Assembly (NCBI GenBank): GCA_948934525.1
Contig: CAQZSK010000001.1
Location: 62,001-126,000, forward strand
Source: an uncultured Clostridia bacterium
Lineage (GTDB): Bacteria; Bacillota; Clostridia; TANB77; CAG-508
Direction of reading: 5' to 3'
Length of the DNA: 64,000 bases
This document shows, one piece after another, positions 53,201-61,917 of the stretch; position 1 is the stretch's first letter, and every line of letters begins with the position of its first letter. Under the pieces are notes generated by a model that saw nothing but the letters and a program-made list of their open reading frames with translations, ran no database searches and was not told the DNA's origin. A program made the translations under genes and the position numbers.

Positions 53201-56200
53201 AATTCCTAAATAGCGATTTGCTGCTTCTACTTTTGCTTTTGCTAATTCTAAATGATAATAAATAGTTTCTTGGTTACTAAACTTCTCTAACTCCTCTATC
53301 ACTTGTTCTTTGCTTTCTCCTACTGCTAGTACTAAGTTTAATGTTACTTTTTGCTCTGGCTGTATTGTTATTGTACGTTTCATACTAATAATTGGCTCTG
53401 TTGTAAGATTTATTTGATTACTTAATAAGCTAGAATTTTTGACTGCATTTGGTAATCCTAAATTATTTCTTCCATAAAATTTCTCTTTATCAATTTCATA
53501 TTCTACTTCTCCAATTGTTTCATTTTCTGTATAGAAATTTGCTCCTAAAAATACTTTTTGCTCACTTGGTGTTCTAGTTCTTCTGGTAACTAAAATGGAA
53601 TGTGTATCCTCTAAATATTCGTAATTTAAAAATAGTTTATTAAATGCTGGATGAGCATAGTCTTGTGCTTCTTGTGATAAAACTGGTTCTAAATAGCTTG
53701 TAATTTCTAAAGTTTCTGGTTCTATTCCACGATTAGTTAATTCAATAGTTCTAAGTTCTACTGGTTCATCTGGTGAAATCCCAATTTTAGCTATTGTTTC
53801 TATATTTCCATCTTGTCTTGTAATTTTGGTCTGAGCTGGTGTAAAGCAAATGGAATATTGGTCTGGATTTGCAAGATAACTCATATGTCCTGTTGTCCAA
53901 ATACGATTAGTTTTAACATTTTTTAAGAAAAAGAATATTCCTTGTTCTATATCATCTGTCTTTTTATATTTGTGGATTAAAATGTCTCCATATTTACTGT
54001 ACCCTTGCCCTTTACTATCTGTTACTATAGTGTAGTTTTCACTAGCTAAGACATTCATTTGAGGTAATTTGGTTACTGGCTTTGTAATTTCTTTTTGAGT
54101 ATAACTTTGGTCATCTACATATTTCATTTTTTCTACTTTTTCTTTTTCCTCTTTGGTAATGATAATATTTTCTGGCATTTTTTCTTGTAGAAGTATATCT
54201 ATTGCTTGCATTTGTGGATTTTTCATAAATCTCTTTTGCAAAATATTTTGATGGAATAAGTTATTAATAGCAAGTAATATAAGGCCTTGATGGTGTGCCA
54301 TATAGGTTTTTACTAACGCATATTCTTGTCCTTTTTTCAGACGAGTTGGTGTATAGTCTATGGATTCATAAAATCCATATTTCTGATACATTCCTGTTTG
54401 CTCTAATTTTTTTAGATTTTCTACTACTTGTTTTGGTTCTTCTGGAATAGCTAAAATGCTCCCATAACTTGCTACTACCATTTCATCTGCAAGTCCTCTT
54501 TTTAGTCCTAGCCATGGGATGCCAAATGCCTTGTATTGGTAGTTGTTATGCAAGTCTTTTAAGTGAAATGCAGATTCTGAAATTCCCCAAGGAATATGCA
54601 ATTTTTTAGCATATTCTTGTTGGCACATAAGCATAAATTCTGTGGATTCTGCTAGTAAACTTCCTGGATATTTTGGAATGTTCATATTTGGCATCAAATA
54701 TTCAAAAGCTGTTCCTGACCATGAAATAAGCCCTTTATATTGGTTTAAAATAGTCAAAGTTCTACTTAAATTATTCCAATGTTTGACTGGAATGTCTTTT
54801 TTAGCAATGGCTACTAAGCTTGCTTGTCTTGCCTCTGAAGCAAGTAAATCATAGTAGGAATCGGTTAATTTATTTTCTTCTACATTAAATCCGATAGAGA
54901 AAAGCCTTGTTTCTTCATCATATAGCATTTTAAAGTTGGTTTGTTCAATAATAACATTTACTATTTCAAGCATTGATTTTAATTGTTGTTTTTTATCTTG
55001 TTCTTTAGATTGCATTTGCTCTTCTAAAAATTGCTTAACGACAAATAGATAACCTATAAAATTCCCACTATCTACAGAAGAAACATACCTAGGTTTTAAA
55101 GGTTGTAAAGTTTGAATATCATACCAATTATATAAATGCCCATTCCATTTTGGTAAGTTATGAATAGTATCTAACATTTTTTCTAATAATTTCATAATAT
55201 TTTCTATACTTTCATACCCCAAGTCATAACTTGAAATAACTGCCAGCAAAGCCAATCCAATATTGGTGGAAGAAGTTCTTGGTACAACTTTAGGCTTCCT
55301 ATCTTCTTGATAGTTGTCAGGTGGCAAATAATTGTATTCTGGTTTTAAATGGTCTTTAAAATATTGCCATGTTCTTTGCCCTATCTCTAATACATATTTC
55401 TGCTCTTCTGGTTTTAATTTTTCTAATTTTTCTTGTACTTTAATTTCTTTACTAATATAACACATGATAGCTGGTGCAATTAGCCACAAGCTAGATAGAA
55501 TGAATAGAAAAATACTTAAAATATTTTGTGGCAAAATAAATAAAAGTAGAATGCCTAACACACCTAGTATGACATTTGGTATCATATTACGATAATAGGA
55601 AAACAAATCTTTTTTTGCATTTTTCTCCGCTTCTTCTGCTGTCATCCATTCTAAAAAATGCTTTTTGCTAATGAATATACGATATAGAGTTTTGATACAA
55701 GCATTCATACTAAAATATGCTTTGTCTGGTAATATGCTAATAGCTAAAATGCCTCGAATGATACTTGCTTTTACACCTGAAATTGTTTTGGTAAATGTCT
55801 TTTGTATGGTCTCAGCTTCTTTTTTGAAAATAATACGATTGATAATCTCTAATAACATTGGTATGACTGCTGAAATAATGGAAATTGCTATAATTGGTCC
55901 TATTTTAATAGAGTAAATCATATCTAAAATACTAACATAAATCATTGTGAAAACAATTAATGGCTCATGCAAACTTCTGATTAAATTGTCAAAAATTTTG
56001 TATTTTGAAAGCAGAGTTAACGGATTGTGCTTTTTTTCTCCATGTTTGTTATAAATACTATTTCCTAGCCATTTTGTAACTTGCCAATCTCCACGTATCC
56101 ATCGGTGTAACCTAGTTTTAAAACTGTTATAACTACTTGGATATCCATCCATTAATACAATATCTGAGGCAAGTCCACATCTTAGATAACTTCCTTCTAA

Positions 56201-58394
56201 TAAGTCATGGCTTAGTACAGTATTTTCTGGAATTTCTTTAGCAAGAACTGTAGAAAATACTTCTACATCATAAATACCTTTTCCTGTAAAAATTCCCTCT
56301 TCAAAATTATCTTGATAAATGTCGGAAATAGCATTAGTGTAAGCATCCTTTCCTCCAGAGCCCGCATAGATTTTAGTAAATAAACTTTTCCCTACTTCTA
56401 ATAGAGAAATTCCTACTCTTGGCTGTAATAGTGCATGACCTTCTATAACTAAGTCTTTTCTTTCATTTAGAATAGGAGTATTTAAAATATGTGCCATTCC
56501 TCCAATTAGTTCTAGTCCTGTGTTCAGGGTTAATCCGAGTATCTGCGTCTAATGTGATAATATATTTTATTTTGGGTAGTTTTTCTTTCATCTCTTCTAT
56601 CGTATTTGCTAAAAAGTTATTCTTTTCTTTACCTAAAATATATTCATTAAATTGATTTAATAATCCCCTTTTTCTCTCCCAACCTAAGTAGCATTCTTCT
56701 TTTTCATTCCATACTCTTTGGCGATATAGGAAATGAAATTTAGGAAAGTTTGCATCTGGATATTTTTCATTTAATCTCTTTGTTTCTTCTTTTCCACTTT
56801 GAATAACATCTTCATCAAATGGCTCTTTTTGATTTTTTCCTGCACTACAATCTCCTAGAATAGCAAAGTATAAATTATCACTCTTGTTTGCCATATAGTA
56901 CACTTCTAATCGCTCCATTAATCCTTTTACTTTTTCTTTGGAAGTTAGAATTGTAGGAATAACTACAAAAGTGCTACTTTCTTGTGGCACACCATCTATA
57001 TAGTCTAGTTTTGGAATCATTTTAGGTTTGATAAACTTCCCTAGAATATATTGCCCTATTTGCACCCAAATTACTTCAATTGGGATGAGTAATAATAAAG
57101 CTAGTAAAATAGACCAAGCAATTTGATGTGTTTGTGTATATAAATACCATGCAAATATACTACTAGTGCTTAGTGTTAATATGATTAAAAGGATAATTGT
57201 ACACAAGACTTTTTTGCTGTTTGAAGTTCTTTTGGGCCTTTTTCCAGTTAATTGTTCTAATAAAGACTGTCTTCCTACGTCTAGTAAGTAATATCCAATA
57301 TGAGCTCTTTTGATATTTTCTTGTTGTTTTTGTTCTGTAGCTTTTTGACTTAGTTCTAAACATTTTTTGCTAATATAGATTTCAGAAATTTTCGTTTTTT
57401 GTGAGATTTCCTTGATTTGATTTCTATAAGCTACTTTGGTCTCATAATCCATTTTATCATAAACACCTGCAGGGTCTTGTTTTAAAATGTCTTCTACTCC
57501 ATTAATTTGTTCAAAGATTTCTGCCATACTAATTCTACTTAGTGTTTTAATGCTGGTAATACAGTTTCCTACTGCAATTTTGCGAAGCGCAATATCAAAA
57601 TGTTCTTTTTCTACCACTTCTGATACTGCCATCCCCATTTTATTAACTTGTTCTTCTAACACCATTAGGAATGGATACGCTTTTTTCCCATATTTTTTTA
57701 GTCGATATGAAAGATATTCAATAAAAGGGTATTTCATTTCTCTATATCCTTTTACCTTTTCTTTGTAACTATTTAAATGATTAAATTGTAACTCATCTTT
57801 TTCTTTGTTTTCTACTAATCTTTCTATCATATTTTCTACTTTATATTTTTGTACTTGAACAGAGTAGATTTTTTCGCATACTTCTCGAATATTCTCAATT
57901 AGAGCAAGCTTTAAAAAGAGATTAATATTCCAAATCTCCTCCATACTTAAGCTCTTTTTTCTTTGATATGCTTGTAATAGTTGACTTAACGTTTTTCCAT
58001 CTATTTTATTATTAGTATAATTTACTATTTCACTAGCTAACACATAAATTCTAGCAAATCCTTTGTAAGCACCATTGGCAAGACCTAAAAACTGAGTATA
58101 TTTTTTTAAACTTAAATCTTGTTTGATGTTTTTTACGGTTTGATCTATGACATAATAGTTATCTAGTATCCATTCTCCTGCTGGATGAATAGGAATTTTT
58201 AATTTAATATGTTCATTTAATAATTGATATACTTCTGTAATGACTTCAAAGTTTTCTCTTAGTCTTGGAATTGGGTACGTATTTTTGCTAGAGGTATTTT
58301 GCAAATTATGGTCTGTTGCTATGGTTTCTAAATAATTTTCTAATTGATTTTGATTTAAAATAGTTCCTTTCATGGATAAAGTTTTGTATTCCAT
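50249..58394 (-). CDS. Cyclic beta-1,2-glucan synthase (NdvB-like), with a +1 shift at CGG 56537-56535
   Basis: The joined product is about 2714 residues, near the family's usual 2800. The first 619 codons hold a helical N-terminal region, membrane helices (about 405-450) and the GT84 start up to TLDADT. In-frame CGG then leads to 23 unrelated codons and TGA. Skipping C56537 gives GGA TTA ACC CTG, that is DTGLTLNTGLELIGGMAHIL, the conserved continuation. Downstream come membrane helices, a glycoamylase-like domain (SLLAESTEFMLM, GISESAFHLKDL), and two GH94-type phosphorylase regions (GGYTWYKNSRLNRLTAW; GAFGFRDQLQD). Makes cyclic or linear beta-1,2-glucan at the membrane. Its ribosome binding site lies in a hairpin. 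Confidence 0.88.
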
Positions 58395-58396
58395 AG

Positions 58397-58458
58397 AAAA
58401 AATTCCACTCCTTGTTTTGATAGTTTTAATTCTATCTTCTCCAAGAAGTGGAATTTTT
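58397..58458 (-). promoter_or_regulatory. Terminator-like hairpin containing the glucan synthase ribosome binding site
   Basis: CAAGaAGTGGAATTTTT (58458-58442 on plus order) pairs with AAAAATTCCACTcCTTG (58398-58414), with an inner GATAG/CTATC stem. On minus the 3' arm holds AAGGAG (58413-58408), then TTTTTT, then the ATG at 58394. It can act as terminator of cwlD and as cover for the start of the next gene. Confidence 0.7.
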
Positions 58459-58560
58459 ATGCATTTTTTTATATTTATTTCAATGAAAATAGATGCTTGA
58501 CCAGTGGAAGAATATCTCCTTCGGATTCTTGGAGTTCTCAGCTGTATATCATAATCAACA

Positions 58561-59275
58561 TTATGAATTATAAAAATAGTCCATTATTCCATTATAAATT
58601 CCCCAAGCAAGTCTGTCTTGATATACATCTGTTAGAAGTTGCTGTTCTTCTTCCTTATTAGATAAAAATCCACATTCTACAATAGAGATTGGAATTTCTA
58701 CATGTTTCATGATATATACAGTATCTAATTTCATAGCAATTCTTTTATTGTCTTTTTGAATTGCTTCATTTAAATTAGCTTGTAAGTTTTTGGCTAAATT
58801 TGTACTTTTTTCATCATTTTGTTTATAGAAACATTGCCAACCCCAATATTGTTCTTGTGGAATTTTATTCAAATGAATAGATACAAAGATATCTGCTGAA
58901 CTTTCATTTCCAATTTTTACACGATTATGAATATCTGATATTTTTTTCTCTCGTAAAGTAGTTTTGTCTAAATCATAAATTGCATTTTCATCACTACGTG
59001 TTAAAATAACTGTTGCCCCTGACTGTTCTAATAAGTTTTGTACTTTTAATGCAATTTTTAAATTGGTCTCTGCTTCTGTTGTACCTGTACTAGATTGTGC
59101 TCCTTCATCAGGCTTTCCGATGCCCTGCATCTAACACAATTACTTTATTAGATACAGGAAGTGTAACTGTTTGTACTGTCTTATTTATGTCTGCTTTTTG
59201 AAATGTAAAAGCAAATACTGCTATTAGTAATAAACTAGATATCGCAATTAATCTTTTTTTATTTATTATAATCAT
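58561..59275 (-). CDS. cwlD: N-acetylmuramoyl-L-alanine amidase CwlD, with a +1 shift at CGG 59119-59117
   Basis: The true start is the ATG at 59275 (AGGTGA upstream): a signal/membrane segment (9-25), then VIVLDAGH. In-frame CGG follows, then AAA GCC TGA. Skipping C59119 gives GGA AAG CCT GAT, that is DAGHGKPDEGAQ, the Amidase_3 zinc motif; the frame continues with RVKIGNESSADIFVSIHLN and SIVECGFLSNKEEE (catalytic Glu). The product has about 237 residues, right for CwlD, which removes the peptide from muramic acid before PdaA makes cortex delta-lactam. The ATG at 59130 is only an accidental start within the second half. Confidence 0.9.
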
Positions 59276-59280
59276 AAAAA

Positions 59281-59312
59281 ATCACCTTTTAAATTATATT
59301 TTAAAAAGTGAT
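59281..59312 (-). promoter_or_regulatory. Terminator-like hairpin containing the cwlD ribosome binding site
   Basis: ATCACcTTTTAAA (59281-59293) pairs with TTTAAAAaGTGAT (59300-59312). On minus the 3' arm carries AGGTGA, followed by TTTTT and the ATG. Same design as at 58397-58458. Confidence 0.7.
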
Positions 59313-59327
59313 TTTTATGCGTGAAAG

Positions 59328-60680
59328 TTATAAAAGAGACCTATTTCTTCTATCTTCAGCATCTCCCCAAGGTGTTCTTCCTTCTTCTTCGTCTCCTTGC
59401 TGTGCTTCTGATTTTTGTTTTTGCTCTTCTTTTTTAAATTTTCCTTGTGCAATTTCCTCATTTACTTTTTCTTTTGATTCTTCTATGCTTAGCGCTTCCT
59501 CTCCTACTATATAGTCAAAAATTTGTATCGCTTCTGGTTTTTGATATCCTTCTTCCATCAAACTTTCGATAAATTCGCTGGGGTGTTGTATTAAATACAT
59601 TTCGCTATATTCTATTCCATCTTCTTTTAAGCCGGTTTCTTCTGCTTTTTCATATGCTTCTGTTTGTCTGTCTGGATCTGATCTTCTTGTACGAATAGAA
59701 GTAGTCGCATTTACTGCATGTGAATTATATTCTCTTCCTCTTACTTCTATATCATGTGCTAACCACTCGCCATTTTTTCCTTGTCTAGCTTCTTCAATAT
59801 CTAAATAGCCATATGTATCAATCTTAATATTAATTCTAATATCTCTAATGTCTTTATCTACATTATTAAGCCCTTTTGTTTTCATCACTTGATAAGGAAC
59901 TTCTTTTGTAACAGGACTTCCATTATCGCCTATACTAACAGTCTCCTGTCTTAAAGAGGTACTAGAGGGCTCAAAGTATTTTGAGGGCTTAGATTGTCCA
60001 TTACTATCTATATATTCTGCTCTAACAACTCCCTGATTGTCACGATAAAAGTACAAATTTGGTTCAAGATTTGGATGATCTTTATATAGATTACTATCTG
60101 TTTTTATCATTAATATACTATGACTTGGTATCTTTTTTGCTTTTGCAATTTCTTCTTTTTGTTCCTCTTCTGGTGTCTTTTCCTCATCTTTTTGTTCTGA
60201 TTTTCCGCTACTTTCTGTATTTTTTCCCTTCATCTTATTATCGTCTTCTATCATTTTTTCATTTTTAGATGCTATATGTTGTCTTTCTTGTCTTGTTAAT
60301 ACTTTATCTTCTTTCTCTAATTCTTCTGGTAATTTAAAATCCAAGTCTTCTAGTTGAAGTAATTGCACAAATCTTTCATCAATTTGTTTTAAATTTTCTA
60401 TATATTCTGGCATAAAGTGTAATTTTCCTTGTTCATCTACAGTAGCAATTAGAGTATTTGTTTTTCCAGAATATATTTCATAGGTATTTGTATTGTCTAG
60501 TATATTCTCTATTTTAGCTACAAAAATATCTGTTTCTGCTAAATTGCTGCCTTGAAAAATAAAGTTTTTATAATAGTTAATTGTACCTACTTGAATGTCT
60601 TCACTTTGCTTTCCTTGTTCAATTAATTCACCTATTTCCATCATTTTTTGTAAAGTATCTTGTTCTTTATTTTCTGACAT
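59328..60680 (-). CDS. Unrecognised soluble protein with acidic low-complexity linker
   Basis: 450 residues, no membrane segment. Residues 1-125 form one region (IGELIEQGKQSEDIQVGTIN, IYSGKTNTLIATVDEQGKLH); a Lys/Glu/Gln linker follows (about 125-182); then KKIPSHSILMIKTDSNLY, LYFYRDNQGVVRAEYIDSNG and IRINIKIDTYGYLDIEEARQ, and an acidic tail ending GRTPWGDAEDRRNRSLL. No family recognised. It is 15 bases after an anchored protein gene and ends before cwlD. Confidence 0.55.
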   Translation of the reverse strand: MSENKEQDTLQKMMEIGELIEQGKQSEDIQVGTINYYKNFIFQGSNLAETDIFVAKIENILDNTNTYEIYSGKTNTLIATVDEQGKLHFMPEYIENLKQIDERFVQLLQLEDLDFKLPEELEKEDKVLTRQERQHIASKNEKMIEDDNKMKGKNTESSGKSEQKDEEKTPEEEQKEEIAKAKKIPSHSILMIKTDSNLYKDHPNLEPNLYFYRDNQGVVRAEYIDSNGQSKPSKYFEPSSTSLRQETVSIGDNGSPVTKEVPYQVMKTKGLNNVDKDIRDIRINIKIDTYGYLDIEEARQGKNGEWLAHDIEVRGREYNSHAVNATTSIRTRRSDPDRQTEAYEKAEETGLKEDGIEYSEMYLIQHPSEFIESLMEEGYQKPEAIQIFDYIVGEEALSIEESKEKVNEEIAQGKFKKEEQKQKSEAQQGDEEEGRTPWGDAEDRRNRSLL

Positions 60681-60694
60681 ATTTTTACCCTTTC

Positions 60695-61909
60695 TTATAC
60701 TTCAAAGGACATTATAAAATCAGTTCCTTCTTTTAATTGCATAACAAAAGTTTTCGTTATTTCTTCTGCCGATAATCCTACTCCACTTTTTATTTTATAT
60801 GTGCAAAGATATAAATTTCCTTGTTTTTCTATTTTGGAAATATTTCCTATATTGTTGTTCCAAAAATTCTTTTCTGCATATTTCTCAAATTCAGCTTCTG
60901 TTTTAAAGTTATTATTTCTAAATGTTTGGTCTAACAAATTATAAGCAGTTTTATATTCTTTTTCATTTAACATTCTAATAAATATAGATATATTATTATT
61001 TACCTTTTCTTCTTGACTAAATTCATTATATATTCCTATATATTTGGCATCCTTAATGGTATATTCATCCAACAAAATACTATAATTCATTACACTTTTT
61101 TCTTTTATCGTAAAATAATATTTGTTATTGTCTCTATAATAATATTCCATATTTTCATTTGCTTTATTAGTTCCATAATGTGTAAGAGTTCCATTTTCTA
61201 TTTTTTCTATATTGTTTTCTATATACTTTTTGAAGTTTTCTATATTACCAAACTTCTTTTGTTTGTATTCATCATCTAAGAATTCATAAGCTAAGTTGGG
61301 ATTATTTTTCGCCTTTTGTACAAAATCTTTTACATATCTACGGACCATTTCTTCATCACTTATTTCTATATATTGATATGCATTATATTCATTTGCAATA
61401 ATATTTTCATTTCTAATTTTTGTAGTAACTCCTTGAACGATACTTTCAAATTCAGTTTTATCTAGTCTTTCTATTATGTATGTACTGTTAGCATTATCTA
61501 AATATAAAGCAAAATAGACTGCTTTATTTCCTACTTCTGTTGCAGAAATATAATAATTTCCATAAGAAACAGCTTCTTTATAGTATATCTGTTTTATTTC
61601 TATATTAGTTGAGTTTAAATAATTAGCTTTATCCAAATTTACAGCGCCTATTGCTGTTTGATTATTTTCTGCTATATATAATTCATATTTCTTTATAATA
61701 TTTTGAACTGTATAATATAAATTTCTGCTATTTAGTACTTGTACTTCTTGTTTTACCTTAATTATTGTATCTCCTTCTACTACATTATTAACTTCTCCTT
61801 TGTCTGTTTCTTGCTCTTCTCTGCTATATTGATATAATGTAAAAATTGCTACAATTAAGATAATGATAAGACCAATAATAATTAATATCCATTTCTTATA
61901 GTTATCCAT
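60695..61909 (-). CDS. Membrane-anchored protein with two NTF2-like repeats
   Basis: 404 residues. One N-terminal transmembrane helix (about 7-27), then an outside part. Two similar segments, YVKDFVQKAKNNPNLAYEFL and RMLNEKEYKTAYNLLDQTF, each followed by a Phe-rich KF or NFKTEAEFEKYAEKNF stretch, suggest tandem NTF2-like domains. Anchored NTF2-like proteins (TcpC, VirB8) occur in Gram-positive conjugation systems beside VirB1-like hydrolases, as here. That link is inference; nothing else of a conjugation system is visible. Confidence 0.5.
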   Translation of the reverse strand: MDNYKKWILIIIGLIIILIVAIFTLYQYSREEQETDKGEVNNVVEGDTIIKVKQEVQVLNSRNLYYTVQNIIKKYELYIAENNQTAIGAVNLDKANYLNSTNIEIKQIYYKEAVSYGNYYISATEVGNKAVYFALYLDNANSTYIIERLDKTEFESIVQGVTTKIRNENIIANEYNAYQYIEISDEEMVRRYVKDFVQKAKNNPNLAYEFLDDEYKQKKFGNIENFKKYIENNIEKIENGTLTHYGTNKANENMEYYYRDNNKYYFTIKEKSVMNYSILLDEYTIKDAKYIGIYNEFSQEEKVNNNISIFIRMLNEKEYKTAYNLLDQTFRNNNFKTEAEFEKYAEKNFWNNNIGNISKIEKQGNLYLCTYKIKSGVGLSAEEITKTFVMQLKEGTDFIMSFEV

Positions 61910-61917
61910 TTTCTCTC

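Noticed and set aside
50249..56497. Separate gene starting at ATG 56497 (MAHILN)
   Set aside because: It is the second part of the glucan synthase; the preceding GLTLNTGLELIGG segment lies in the same frame upstream of this ATG.
41768..59119. Reading CGG as a different amino acid (for example Trp or Gln)
   Set aside because: Reassignment alone would not restore the frame; all three sites need one base skipped and give Gly in a conserved position.
58561..59130. Amidase starting at ATG 59130
   Set aside because: The zinc motif and signal segment lie upstream in the other frame, joined through CGG at 59119-59117.
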